64,000 bases of DNA, taken from Lactuca virosa. Lineage: Eukaryota; Streptophyta; Magnoliopsida; Asterales; Asteraceae. Below the pieces are notes generated by a model. That model searched no databases. It was not told the origin of the DNA and worked only from the letters and a program-made list of their open reading frames with translations. This document shows, piece by piece, positions 35,553-48,330 of this stretch. The stretch lies in contig CAKMRJ010004445.1 in assembly GCA_928212115.1 (NCBI GenBank), positions 85,332,785 through 85,396,784 of the forward strand. The letters are read 5' to 3'. Numbering within the stretch: the first letter of the stretch is position 1; each line of letters starts with the position of its first letter. Both the position numbers and the translations under genes were made by a program.

Positions 35553-38500
35553 ATGGAGTCTTCGAAGAACCCAACTCAAACTGCATCAGGTCCAAAGAAA
35601 TCAATCGCAAGAAAGAAATCCTCAAAAGGATCAAAGGGCTCATCCTCTAATGCCGATCAAGAACCCTTTCTCAGAGATACAACCCAACTCTTCTCGCTGA
35701 ACCCTCTAGACTACGATGAATCGATCAGAGTGATGATCGAGTTCATTGCAAACCATCCCATCTTAGTTCCACTTACCAAAATCCCAGATCCACCCCTACC
35801 ACTTCATCATCTTCATCGAGCATTCTCAAGCATCAAACTTAAGGATGGAGTTCTGGAAACCACCATTATCGGCGATCTCATCATTCCTGTCTACAAATCG
35901 ACCTTTCTCAAGGCGATTGGGGTCTCACCTAACCCCATTGGTTTCAAAGTGGTTGAACCAACGGTTGAAGAGTTTCAGACGTTCTTAAACTTCATTGGTT
36001 ATACGCAAGACTACAGGGCAAAGGATTTCAAGAAAACCGCTGTTTCTGGGCTATGGACGGAACTTATGCATCTTATCATTCGAGGGTTATCGGGCAAGCA
36101 TGGACGTACCGATACTTTGAGTAAGGATTGGCTTAATCTGGTCTTCAGCATTTACTCTGGGCGCAGCAATGTTGTAGATCTTCCTGAAGTCCTATGGCAA
36201 GACTTCTGCAAGTTCGCAATCAAAAGGAAACCGAACGAGATTTCAAGCCCTAGATTTGGGCTCTGACGATTCAACAAATTTTCAAAGAGCTTTCGGAACC
36301 ACTTCCGGTGAACGTCATTCCTCCGGAGGTATGTATCTCCTTTAAAACAGTTAAGGCATATAGAATTCCGGACCAATCATCTTTTGGTCCGGTCAGACGT
36401 CTTCCGGACAATATGTTGGCCATCATACCTTTCGGATCTCCCTATTTAAAACATCATCTTGAGACTTCGGTTGTGTTCGACCCAACACAACCTGCCCCAA
36501 TCTCTGTTGCGCCTACTCCGGAAGAGGCCAATCCTGCCATGTCCGGACACAAAATCAAGAAATCAGCCAAACAGAAGGCTTCTCCTACCAAACCCAAGGC
36601 CAAAAAGAAAACCAAAGTTCATGCCTCCTCTCAATAGGAGGGCACCCATGACATTCCGGCTGATTCTGGCCGTCCGCACACCCCACCTACCCACTCATCT
36701 GAGGTACCCCTCAATGTTTCAACACCACTCGCACACACTCACGGGGAGTCTCCACATAATCCACCCTCACCCTCCCAAAAGGGTGATGCCGGTGTTGAGC
36801 AAAGTTCCTTGCAGCCCCCTGGAACACACTCACGTGTCAAATTTGATATTCCTATTATCTCTTCTACACGCACACACTCCGGAACCACTGTTCCGGACCC
36901 CAAGCATCCGGAAGGAGGAGCAGTCCCTCCAACTTCCGATGCCTCAACTAGTCTGATACCCGGAAGGAGTAAAGGACGACCATGTGCTAATGATCCCGAT
37001 TGGGAAGATTATGTTGACAGGGCAGCATCTAGGCGTCCGGACCTAACTAGAGATCAAGTGGAATCCACTCTAGTTTCCATGAGGAATAGGGCCATTCAGA
37101 GCAACATGCCCTGTGTTCCTCCCACTGACAAGGATGCAGATGTTGAGCTAAACTCCGAACAACCACCTGTCACCACCCATCAAAGTGCATTCCAAGTCGA
37201 TCCGGAAGAAGAGATCTCCGAAGAAGTACTGTTGGACGAAGAAGCAAGGGTCATTCCGGAATACACCTTCAAGGCTTCTGCTCACTTCACATCAAAGCCG
37301 TCCGGCTCCAAGTCTGTATATGACTTCGAATCTTCATCTTCTACTACTCCGGGCGGAGGCTCAAACTCTAAAAATCAAGAAGATGATGCTACCACCAAAC
37401 CTGGTCCTTCAACTCATCCTCACTCTCACAACTCTCCTCCGCAACACTCCGACTCTGATTCAAAATCATCTGCGGGTGATTATGTTGACCCCTTCGCCCT
37501 CCTGGAGATCCGGACCAATATCTCTGACACAATGCAAAAAGTGGCGTATGTGGAAACATCGGTAACGGAGCTGAATTCCAAGTTGGATCAAAAAGTCTCC
37601 GAACTTGATTCAAAACTTGATGTTATTCTGCAGACACTCTCTCAGCCATCCATACCATCAGTTGCTGAAAGAGAAGCCCACCTTGATCAGCTTGTCTCCA
37701 TCCGGCTCAAACCTACAATGGAGCAAGTTGACTCGAAATACGACGCCTTGGTGGACAACTACCTCCAAACCATCACCTCAATGCTCAAGGTCCATGATGA
37801 TCTGGTGTCTGCTACCAATGACCTAGTAAAGTAGACTCACGTTCGCCATGAGAAACAGATCCAAAGGCTCGAAAAGGAGATCAAGCAAAAAGATGAGATG
37901 AACCTCATCATTCAACAAGTCCTCATCAAACTCCTGCGCTCTACTTGGAACATTGTTGTTGTTTCGAACAGGAAGTTTGATGAGATGGTTGCCATCCTCA
38001 GTAGCACTTTCAAGCACCTCTTTGAGCAAGCCCCTACTGCTGATGCATATGACACGCTCACTCTTCAACTCTCCTCAGGTCTTCAGAAGGTTTTCTCCAA
38101 ACTTGATGATCTCAAGGAAGACTTACTGCTTGCACCGACTCCAAAGTCTACCGATGCAAGAGGGGGAGAAGGCCCCAGCCAACCATGGAAGCATGCCTCG
38201 GAATTTGCCCTCCGAGATGAAGATCTGGACTCCGATGATGATGTTCATATCGTCTCTGGAGTTCTTGGGATTACTGAAGGTGACGGAAGTGAAGATGAAT
38301 ATCTCTATGTTCCGAATGAAGCTCCCAAAGGAGTTGTTGGTCTTCAAGCTCCAAAGCTGTCTATTCTGAAGGTTATTACGGAAGAACAAAAGAGGATCTT
38401 GTTCGTAGTCTCTTGGCCATCCTCTCTTGCGGAAGTTTTTGAGCGAATCGTCAAAATGGATAAGGCCAAATCTTTCCTTACAGCTCAAGCATTCCGAGCC

Positions 38501-39676
38501 ACTCCTTCTGTGATGTCTCCCACTCCCATTCTGGAACCAAAAATTACTCCGATCAACCAAGGCTCTCCTCTCCGGACCCCTGATGACATTCCGGAAGAAC
38601 CACTTCCAAATCCTACTCCGGAATTCACGATCGATGAGAACATGAAGTTCGTCATCTCTGCACTTCAAAGAGACAAAGGCAAGAAACCAATGACAGACGA
38701 ACAACCAGCTATGCATTCCGGACCTCCTCTCAAACAAAAACATGGATGGTCTCAGGAGGAAATAAATCAAGCTCTTGAAGAAAGCATCAGGATCCAGGCT
38801 CTGAAAGATAATCCTGACCCAATGCGTGGGATAACTCCTCTTTTCCGTGAAGGCATCCTTCAGAGTCATGAAATCGTTCCAGTGATGTCCTATGACATTT
38901 CTACAAATGACTTTGATCAACTTGATCTTCCTCTCTCTCCCCTCAGCAAGTATTACACCAAGTTCGCTCCACTTCATCCCACAGATCCTCCGGAATTGAT
39001 CATCCGAACAGAAAGAGAAAGACTTGACACTTTCTACTCTAAGAACGCAATACCATTCAAGGAAGTGTGGTCGAAGAAGAAGATTACTAAGGTCAATGGC
39101 TTTGGAAGAAAAATCCTGGTGAAGTTTGAACTACACTGTCCGCTGTTTTGTTTTCACATTCTCTGGAACAAGCCCACTCCCCGGACAGTTACTGATGTGG
39201 ATTTCCCTTCAATGAATCCGAATGATATACTCACCTTGGCTGCCTACTTCAGAGAGAATCAGAAGGATGACCTCAGTATAGGAGCCTATCATGCTGCACT
39301 GGGCTTTCTGAAAGATTATGTTGCAGAATTCAGCCGAAGAGATTACGAACTTGCCCATCTCTACGGAACTAAGCAATTTGTTCCTAAGATAGATTTCATT
39401 CTTCCGGAAGCTGAACTCATTGCCGATGGTCCTATTGAAGAGCCTGTTCTAGGGTTTGTCTACACTACAAGGAAAACGAACAAGAAGGACTACTTCCGAG
39501 TCCTGGACAAACACGTGATTCCCACCAAAGCTCTGAAGAAGTTCATTTCGCGTACATCCAAGACTGATGCTCCAGAACATGTGAAGGCGAAGTTTGTAAG
39601 TCAGCTGGCATGGTACATTAAAGTCCGCGAATGGCTGTTCCGGGCCTACACCTTCATCAATGAAGAAAAGATCTAA
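35553..39676 (+). pseudogene. Sire2 extra 3' ORF, over 1,300 codons, broken
   Basis: I start at the ATG of MESSKNPTQT, which matches the Sire1 start. A lysine/serine-rich leader precedes an N-terminal domain: SLNPLDYDESIRVMIEF, then SGLWTELMHLIIRGLSGKHG, ending near EISSPRF. Then come a Lys/Pro-rich region, an acidic Ser/Pro region, coiled coils (about 37500-38100) and a C-terminal domain (about 39040-39600) with MNPNDILTLAAYF and FLKDYVAEF. No signal peptide or membrane span is evident. Lesions are a frameshift near 36255, TAG at 36635-36637 and TAG at 37832-37834. It occupies the env-like position of SIRE1, but sequence does not show an envelope protein. The product's role is unknown. Confidence 0.78.
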
Positions 39677-39699
39677 GCTTCTTGGATTGCTAAGTTCAC

Positions 39700-39711
39700 T
39701 TACGGGGAGAT
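39700..39711 (+). other. Sire2 polypurine tract
   Basis: TTACGGGGAGAT directly before the 3' LTR; it shares GGGGAGAT with the Sire1 tract. Confidence 0.88.
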
Positions 39712-40333
39712 TGTTGGAACCTGAAAGTGAACCTCTAGCAATCCTAAGTACATATTCCGAAGGATGTTGGTTCCGAAGGAAAGAGTGCTCCGGAACCTGT
39801 CCGGAGCTGAAGAGTATTTTAAAGAGGAAGAGGAACGCATTCCGGAGTGATCTTAACATCCGGAATGCATGCTGATCCGGAAGAATGCTATTTTGTCTTT
39901 TGTCATTTATTATCCTTGTATTGATGTAACGTTTCATCAGATTCAGTCTTTTGTTATATTAGACAATTGGAATGTCAGAAATAGTTCTATTGTCCGGTCC
40001 TATGTAAGTTACTTAGTTAATTCACTGTAACATTCTCTTCTATATAAAGGAGCATTCAATACAAGTTAAGAACGAATCTTTCACTCACTTTTGGCATTGA
40101 CTCTATCATATTTAAAACATTCTTCTTGTTCTTCATTTATTAACTTTACTTTGATCTTTTATTCTCCTTCTTAAATTAATGTCTTGATCATTTGTTGAAC
40201 TTATTATCTAAGACTGGACTAGTCTTTCCAGTCTTGACTTGAACTTCGATTAGCAAGCAAACATTGATCTCAAGCATTCACTCAAGGTTTGAGTTTTCAA
40301 ACCTTGTCCCTGCACATCGATCTTGTTCTCACA
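39712..40333 (+). repeat. Sire2 3' LTR
   Basis: 622 bp and about 16 substitutions from 19573-20194. It keeps the CCGGA inverted repeat (39837-39868) and the TATA box (40041). Confidence 0.96.
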
Positions 40334-40338
40334 AAAAT

Positions 40339-40352
40339 TGACGGTTGTCACA
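40339..40352 (-). repeat. LTR-A, last 14 bp beyond Sire2
   Basis: TGACGGTTGTCACA continues the LTR that breaks at 19572. It matches LTR-C at 55607-55620 with one difference. Confidence 0.9.
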
Positions 40353-40364
40353 TCATCCCCCCGT
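40353..40364 (-). other. Polypurine tract of the gypsy complex
   Basis: The minus strand reads AACGGGGGGATGA against the LTR start TGTGACAACC. Confidence 0.88.
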
Positions 40365-40519
40365 TAGAGGGAATTTCGTCCCAAAATTAGCATTTTGACT
40401 GGGACTTTATGCGTTGGGTAAAAGATGTGGGTATCTTGGATTTGCAATCCATGGTTACCCGCTCCCACTTTCGTGCGGGTATCACTGGTCATTATGGTAA
40501 ACCCTAAGGCATCTGGTAT

Positions 40520-41345
40520 TCTACCTTGACCTTGGCACAAGTCAGTCACTTGCCCACTTAGAGATCTCGGCCTTCATGTTTGGCCACCAACAGAGTTTCT
40601 TAAGGTTTAGGTACATCTTGACTGAACCGGGATGTATGGGGTATCGAGTTTGGTGTGTTTCGTTCATGACGACGTCTTTGAATCCCTCGAACCTCGGTAT
40701 CCAGATTCAATTCATGAGATAACGATCTCCGTCGTCTTTGACCTCTAGGTTCTTATCCAGTACTCTTGGTGTCTCACCTGTCACACTCTCCGTTCTCAAG
40801 GCTTTCTACTGAGCTTCTGTGATCTGCGTGGGCAGGTATGAATGGATAATCATTGGTAACGACTTTACTTGATGGCCCGAGTATTACTTTCTGCTCAAGG
40901 TATTTACTACTAGATTGGTCTTGGCCGGATGATGGCGAATTTCATACTCGTAGTCATTTAGTAGGTTCTACTCTCCGTCTTTGCCTCAGGTTAAGTTCCT
41001 TTCGGTCGAGGATATACTAAATGCTCTTATGACCGATGAAAATTGTGCATTTTTACACCGTAAAGGTAGCGCCTCCAAACTTCTAGGGCGAACTCTACTG
41101 TTCCTAGTTCGAGGTCATGTGTGGCCTAGCCGACCTCGTATGCCTTTAACTGTCTTGAGGCATGAGTAATGACCCTCCTCATTGCATCAACGCGCATCCA
41201 AGGTCTAGTTTTGTTTGTGTTGCGGTAGGCCATCGATTTTTTCGGCTTCTCCTGGTACGGATAAGATTTGGAGCACTGTGCAAGGCCTTCCTTAGTGTTT
41301 GGAGCGCGGTTTCTTGCTTCTTTCCTTAGGGGAATTTCTATCCCC
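40520..41345 (-). pseudogene. Pol remnant of internal region 1 (integrase zinc region and RNase H)
   Basis: DNA-level similarity to G3 runs along 58130-58950: the block at 40535-40630 matches the integrase HHCC region (58130-58240) and 41160-41345 matches the RNase H region (58790-58950). The integrase core and chromodomain that should lie between this block and the polypurine tract are absent, as is RT upstream. No frame stays open. It is a deletion derivative of a chromovirus pol. Confidence 0.7.
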
Positions 41346-42345
41346 GGTTGTCATTCCAGCGGATTTTTCACCACTTCGTATGTTGTTTAGATCAGTAGGG
41401 GACGTTTGGGTTTGTTTTACTTGACTAGACTCATTCGAATGGTAGATCGCCCACTCGTAGTCCAGGGTGGCTTTGTCCCGGAGTTCATGGTAGGAATCAT
41501 ACCTGGTCCATCTATCATCATCTCGTGCATACAGGTCGTATATGATTAAGATTGGTAAGACAGTCGGATGGGTGACCCTTCCCCCAAGTCCACAACCATA
41601 CGAGGAACAGGAAATGGGGCGAAAACATACATCCCACGTTCGTAGAATCTTAATTATATACCGTCCTCGCGTTGACACAAATTAGTGATAGGCTAACCAC
41701 ATTCGTCCCAAGTCTTCATGCTTGATCTTAACCCGCTATACGAGTGATATTCTCGAAAGTTCTGCTAGGAATACTTCGGAAGGGTTTCATATGGTCTAAC
41801 ACTCCTCTATTGAGTACTTCGAGGTTTCGTAACGAAAGGTGACCCGGAGATCCTTGTCGGATTCGTGTTTATGAGAGGCGAGGGTTTCGATATTCTGTGG
41901 TTTAGGCGGAGGGTCTTTTCGTAGCACATGCCATTGGTAAGGTGAGGGTCAAACCAACCCGTATTGAACGATCACATCGGATTCTCTCAGTGGAACACGT
42001 GTTAAGTTGCATTCGAAGAAGAATATTTATTAGCCAGTGTGTGCATTCTTGTTCTTTACGTCAATGCGTTCTGTTTTGTTTGGTGTTATTATTTTTGTAA
42101 ATGATTCGTACCGCAACAATTAGTATCGGTAACATATGTGTTCTGATAGCTAGTTACCATGATTCATATTATGATTCCTAACAGATCTCCTAATGATTGC
42201 CCGATGTATATAAGTGTTATGATTTGTTTGGACGAGAGAGTATTTCAACCATTACGTGAAAGACGGAAGTCTTAGCATACATACCACGTACATTACAAAC
42301 ATACGGTACATAAATACTCTTGTTTTTGAACAATTCCCAAAAGTC
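41346..42345. other. Internal region 1, unassigned kilobase
   Basis: RT and protease are expected here by position but I could not recognise them. One copy of the ACAACCA(A/T)AC(A/G)AGGAACA motif occurs at about 41590. Confidence 0.45.
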
Positions 42346-43014
42346 CTAGTAAAGTTCCTTGCTGCTTCTGATGGTTCGGTTATCAGACTCCTCCTGCTCC
42401 TCCGTCACTCCTCTCGGTTTGACAGTCCCTTTTGAAGTGTCTGTTTCACCGCATAGGTGGCATACTGGACTTACACCAGTATTGGTGGTTGAAGCAATGT
42501 GCTGGGTCGGGGTCCTGCAGAAGCGAGTGGTATGTCCGTTCCTGTTGCAGTTTTTACAGTGCAACACCCGGCAAACCCCTTTGAGATGGTAGTCACACCT
42601 GTTCCACTTTGGAAGTGTTCCCATATACTGTCTGTCTGGTGCTTGAGTGACAAGTGTTGTAGCTGATGTCGAGGCATGTGTTGTGACTACTGTCGTATTT
42701 GCAGGGGAAGCCGCGGATTGCTGTCTCATAGCGAGTTTTTGAGATAGGTTGCGCTTCTTTTTGTCCCAAAACTTCCGTTTCTTGCCCGTAGGTTTGTGGT
42801 CTGAGGCATCTTCGTTGGTAGACACCCGCTGGTGTTCTTGATTGTTACCGTGGTTAGCATTTCCGGCACCGTCTCCATCTCCACTGGCGTTGTTAGCATT
42901 GAGTTGCGCCATTACAGCTGTTACGGCTGGTGTGATCGCAGCTTGAAAGGTAGCAGAGTCTATCTGCAAGATCGGTGCCTTGCTAGTTGGCTGGTTACCT
43001 CCTGGTGAAGGCAT
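42346..43014 (-). pseudogene. gag: Gag remnant with zinc knuckle but no capsid domain
   Basis: The start MPSPGGNQPTSKAPILQIDS corresponds to the G3 Gag N-terminus. After about 45 residues it jumps to a basic linker (KKRKFWDKKKR) and the zinc knuckle CKNCNRNGHTTRFC, equivalent to residues 263-334 of G3 Gag. The capsid domain of about 200 residues is missing. A second knuckle begins CHLCGE and is then lost. The ORF is open for 222 codons, so the deletion kept the frame. It may be decayed, or a nucleocapsid-only product of a non-autonomous element. Confidence 0.75.
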
Positions 43015-43725
43015 AATTCTGTTGCACGATGAGAAACAACTTCGTGAGTGGGGATGATTATTTCTAATTATATTCCTACAATTTATATTCGCATATATAA
43101 GTTTCGCGCTTTACTGAACTATCCTCGATGTTTCTGTTAAACATTCTTACGACGTAGTTATGGTAATGGGTAGAAGTAGGTGTTGTACGAATGTTAATTC
43201 TACCCATCCTATTTACTATCTTCGCCCAAACGTACTTAGCTGAGGGGTTCTGATGGGATCCGGTGCATTAGATCTGGTATGATCGCACCCTATAGGCCTA
43301 CGAAGTAGGCACCTCTTAACCACAAGGTTTTAAAAGTGAGATGATAATGAGTCTTTAGAAAGAGCTATAGATCGTGAGTTATCTAACTAAGTTTATCTTA
43401 GTTCTAAGTGTATCGTATTCCGATTAACAATTAATAATGAAAGTCTACATGTATAATAAACTTATGAATTTTTAGTAGTACTGTTCCAAATGAAATCTTA
43501 TGCATGCCCATTTCATTAGTGTGGTTCTAGTATTTATAGTTTTTAGAAAATCGTGTGTCCGATGCAGGTCTACATCATATTAATGCAATGGAAAGCTTGG
43601 ACAGCTATAAATCCTTCGACTAGTGTAATCACTAAATCACAGGGTTAAGCCTACACATGGAGAAGAGTAGCACAAATGCATACTCATAAATATCGTCTAT
43701 AGGGTCTTGTGAGTAATCATGAACT
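43015..43725. other. Non-coding stretch between ORF0 and gag remnants
   Basis: I see no gene. The equivalent gap in G3 (61514-61895) is shorter. Confidence 0.4.
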
Positions 43726-44337
43726 CTACTCACTACAATCCATCTCTTGTGGTGCTTGAGATAGGGTCGATGTGCCCTGTAGTTCTGCCAACTTACGCTC
43801 GGCTGCATCCACTCTCTCTTTGAGTGCCGAGTGTTTATCCTGATACTCCTTTTCCTCTGTACGAGCGACGATAAGGTCCTTAAGAAGTCGGTCCCTGAAA
43901 TAGCAGTATCTTTCCAAGTCTCGGGTTCGTGAAATGGTAGCGTCTGTAGCAGCACGCGGCTCCTGAACTTGACTTGCAGCCTTCGTGATTTGATCCCCGA
44001 TGTTCATGATCAGTTGGGTCATCACCGGGAGGGCTCTGTCAGCTAGTTCCCCCATGGTTGAATTCATAGGAAACTCGTTGGTCTCTGAATGATGAATGCT
44101 TGCCGTTGCTGACGACTCCACCCTTCGATCACGGTTGCCCAACGGGGAACAGGTTTGATGTAGTTGAAACGGTTTGCGGGAACCCTGGCTATATACGGAG
44201 GGTTGATGAGCTCCAGCCCCTCTTCCGGTTCTTCCCCTTCGTCTTCTTCAGGATCCTCTTCAGGGTTCTCCCCGATCCAATCACCATTTTCCTGGTTAGG
44301 AAGAATAGGGGTCTCCTGGTAGTTGAGCTCCCGCCAT
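43726..44337 (-). pseudogene. ORF0 upstream of gag, internal region 1 (broken)
   Basis: It begins MAGAQLPGDPY at 44337, matching MAGFHLPGDPYYP in G3 (62519). An acidic stretch follows, then ELADRALPVMTQL, matching SADRVLPIMVRR of G3, and a coiled-coil tail (YQDKHSALKERVDAAERKLAEL). Two frameshifts that largely offset each other lie near 44295 and 44150. The order leader-ORF0-gag is the same in both families. Function is unknown. Confidence 0.7.
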
Positions 44338-45022
44338 GTTATCCGTGCGAGAATGGGGTAGAAGAGATTATTAATAGACGTCTAATCCTACAATTACTTA
44401 TAGGGGTGATCCTCATTAGTCACTTCTATAATCACATAGTGCATACCAGTTATACATAATCTGAGATCGAATAGACCTTCGAATAAATGACTCTACTCTA
44501 AATCCACAACCAAACAAGGAACAGGAAGTAAAGCAATAGTCATAGATTCTGAGTCTATAATATCTTTAATTATATATAACCTTAGCGTATGCACTCAGTC
44601 ATAAGTTAGTTATAGTACCACAAAATACTCCTATAGTATTTTAAATGTTTGTCTTATGTTCTCAATGTTTCTTTGTAGATAGAGTTGGTAAGTTTTTAGA
44701 CTTGTTGCAACACCACAACCATTCTCGGACATATGCTAATCACTTCTGGGATAGACATAGTTGATCAGGCTATGTCATTCCCTGACCTGACTACACATCC
44801 CCAAGCCTACTTGTGCCGTTCAACAATCACCGCTTTTGTTCTGTTCTAGTATGATACTGACCTAGTATGTATACATGTATGTATACTTTTAGTAAAATAC
44901 TTGATATATTTTAAAAAGTATAACTCTTGGTCAGAGTGTTTTTGTCCCATTGTATTTATAGTTGTATATCTTATGTGGTTTGATATACTTAGTTCACTAT
45001 AAACAATGCTCTGATAATAATC
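44338..45022 (-). other. Leader and altered primer site, internal region 1
   Basis: This is the non-coding leader with one ACAACCAAACAAGGAACA motif (44506). Against LTR-B the primer site reads ATTATTATCAGAGC instead of TTGGTATCAGAGC, so bases opposite the tRNA 3' CCA are changed. The same altered site is present at 52282. Confidence 0.75.
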
Positions 45023-45115
45023 TGTCACACCCCCAAACCAGAACGGCGGAATCGTTCGGGGGCGGATGACTTCTTGGGCAGTATCATAACAATGAATATA
45101 TTAGCGAAGAAAGTT

Positions 45116-46310
45116 ACATTCTTGTACGATTTACATGATTCCAAATAAATTACATCATGATGACAAAATGAGTTTTAAACTTAACGCCTTAGCGTCCCGT
45201 CCTCAAAAGCAGTTGATTACATGTTCACTGATTTCCTGAGAATACAAGTAGTTTTGAAAGAGTGTCAACAATTAAGTTGGTGAGTTCATAAGAGTTTTAT
45301 TTGAGAAAGATGTCGTTTTCCTTATGAAAGTGATAACGTGTGAATCCAGAAAATCCAATATTTTCTTTATAAAATGTGAAATGAAAGCTTCTATGTTATG
45401 AAATAGTATACCCTAGAAAGACCTATAATTTCCTTCTATAATTTCCAAGTGTATATAAGTTATATAAAATTTAAGTTAAATAAACCGTCGAATATAATGG
45501 GTCTGCCCTAGGCCCAAAACCAAACAAGGAACATGAAATAAGGCGGACCCACCAATCCTAAGTCGATCGCGACTAAATTTCTATATAACTGTAGCATATA
45601 CACTTAGTAATTATAGTTGAAAACTAACAATTCTAGATGAGATGTAGTCTTAAAACCAAAGGCCGAAAACGTACTAGTGTTTTCTATGCTATTGGTAGTA
45701 TATGAAAGTTTAAATCGACATAACTCGTTTAAGTGAATGAAATCCCCGTAAATCTTATGTTTTGTTAATACCACATGTGAGTTATTATAACCATGCTATG
45801 ACCCGGGACGGCCTTGTACGCGACGTTCTTCAGGCGTCGGAATGGTATGACATTTGTCACCCGTAGACCTCGAGGTCCTACTGTAGCTAACAGCAAGGTG
45901 CGAGAGTGTCAATCCCAATATAGATCTATACACAACTATCATGCTCTCCCTACAAGAGACTATGGTTACAATTACAGGACTTTAATGCGCTACTTTAAAA
46001 GTATCGTGAAGCGAATGTCTCACAAATTTATTCATTAACAGATTTACGTGTTTGACTGAAAACCCTTTTTATATTGAACTGAAACATAAACTATACCTAT
46101 TATAGTTTATCATAATGTTTGTCGTGATGAAAACCCTTTTTGTGTAAATGAAACATTTAGTAAAGAGTTTGTAGTGAAAATGAACCCTAAACTATACCTA
46201 TTATAGTTTATCAAAAAGTTTGTATGCAATGGAAATAAACTTTGTTTATTATAGATAATTACCATATTTGTAAAGGTAAAACCCCTTTTTGTTTTCTGAT
46301 ATATATATAT

Positions 46311-46342
<32 letters not shown>

Positions 46343-46371
46343 ATACCCTTTTTACTAAGTGAAATAACATG

Positions 46372-46428
<57 letters not shown>

Positions 46429-47030
46429 CTTTTTACTAAGTGAAATAACATGTAATATAGCAACATATATTTACATAATAATACACACCTTGCTCAGCAA
46501 GTTACAAGGTGTAAATGAAGCTGTTAACATTTTTCTAGTTTTAACTTTTCTGTTCCTGATATTAGGAAAATTATAGAAAAATCATCAAAGGTTGAAATTA
46601 GAATCCGTAAATTCTGAGAGTTTAGAAAATGTGTCTAGTTTGTTCATAATTTTTATTATGATTTTTAGTGACTTCCAACTTGTGTGAAAATGTCCATATT
46701 CACAGACTGGTCCAAATTTGTTTATGTGATGATAGACAGTTTTGTAAAAACCACCATAAATTGTAGAAAAATCGTATGGACATGTGCAGGTAGTCATTTT
46801 AAAGGATGAATTTACTTACCAAAAGTGGAGTAAGAACTCAAGAACAGCCCTTGAATCTCGAGTTTTTGGAGAGAGGAAAAGAGAGAGAAATGGGTTTACT
46901 TTTTGGTAAGAAGTGAAGTCTTAGTGGAGAAGGAAAGGTTTCTAGAATTTGATTAATGATAGAAGGTGGGGAAACTTGTTGAAGAATAGTGAAAGGTACA
47001 ATGAATAAGTGAGGGCTGATGTGAATAGTG
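45116..47030 (-). repeat. LTR-B tandem unit 1
   Basis: About 1.9 kb. Relative to LTR-C it lacks about 365 bp at 46803, and its TA tract region is duplicated (46301-46460). It keeps the 13-bp TTCCTTCTATAAT segment that units 2 and 3 lack. Confidence 0.9.
46301..46425. repeat. (TA)n microsatellite, two blocks
   Basis: Two TA blocks separated by a copy of ACCCTTTTTACTAAGTGAAA. Confidence 0.96.
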
Positions 47031-48196
47031 ACATTGTTGTACGATTTACATGATTCCAAATAAATTACATCATGATGACAAAATGAGTTTTAAACTTAAC
47101 GCCTTAGCGTCCCGTCCTCAAAAGCAGTTGATTACATGTTCACTGATTTCCTGAGAATACAAGTAGTTTTGAAAGAGTGTCAACAATTAAGTTGGTGAGT
47201 TCATAAGAGTTTTATTTGAGAAAGATGTCGTTTTCCTTATGAAAGTGATAACGTGTGAATCCAGAAAATCCAATATTTTCTTTATAAAATGTGAAATGAA
47301 AGCTTCTATGTTATGAAATAGTATACCCTAGAAAGACCTATAATTTCCAAGTGTATATAAGTTATATAAAATTTAAGTTAAATAAACCGTCGAATATAAT
47401 GGGTCTGCCCTAGGCCCAAAACCAAACAAGGAACATGAAATAAGGCGGACCCACCAATCCTAAGTCGATCGCGACTAAATTTCTATATAACTGTAGCATA
47501 TACACTTAGTAATTATAGTTGAAAACTAACAATTCTAGATGAGATGTAGTCTTAAAACCAAAGGCCGAAAACGTACTAGTGTTTTCTATGCTATTGGTAG
47601 TATATGAAAGTTTAAATCGACATAACTCGTTTAAGTGAATGAAATCCCCGTAAATCTTATGTTTTGTTAATACCACATGTGAGTTATTATAACCATGCTA
47701 TGACCCGGGACGGCCTTGTACGCGACGTTCTTCAGGCGTCGGAATGGTATGACATTTGTCACCCGTAGACCTCGAGGTCCTACTGTAGCTAACAGCAAGG
47801 TGCGAGAGTGTCAATCCCAATATAGATCTATACACAACTATCATGCTCTCCCTACAAGAGACTATGGTTACAATTACAGGACTTTAATGCGCTACTTTAA
47901 AAGTATCGTGAAGCGAATGTCTCACAAATTTATTCATTAACAGATTTACGTGTTTTGACTGAAAACCCTTTTTATATTGAACTGAAACATAAACTATACC
48001 TATTATAGTTTATCATAATGTTTGTCGTGATGAAAACCCTTTTTGTGTAAATGAAACATTTAGTAAAGAGTTTGTAGTGAAAATGAACCCTAAACTATAC
48101 CTATTATAGTTTATCAAAAAGTTGTATGCAATGGAAATAAACTTTGTTTATTATAGATAATTACCATATTTGTAAAGGTAAAACCCCTTTTTGTTT

Positions 48197-48251
<55 letters not shown>

Positions 48252-48289
48252 CTTTTTACTAAGTGAAATAACATGTAATATATATATAT

Positions 48290-48330
<41 letters not shown>

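Larger units (their letters stand above)
19573..40333 (+). mobile_element. Sire2: Sirevirus-type copia retrotransposon with nested insertion
   Basis: Its 622-bp LTRs (19573-20194 and 39712-40333) are flanked by the 5-bp duplication AAAAT (19568-19572, 40334-40338). It has a Met-tRNA primer site, gag, pol and a very long extra ORF that ends 35 bp before the 3' LTR. An inserted 7.8 kb element (24976-32788) splits pol. Without it and one duplication the element is about 12.9 kb. The same target, unoccupied, is visible in LTR-C at about 55600-55620. The LTRs differ at about 16 sites. Confidence 0.96.

Noticed and set aside
35553..39676. The long Sire2 ORF as a captured host gene
   Set aside because: A homologous ORF occupies the same place in Sire1, so it belongs to the lineage.
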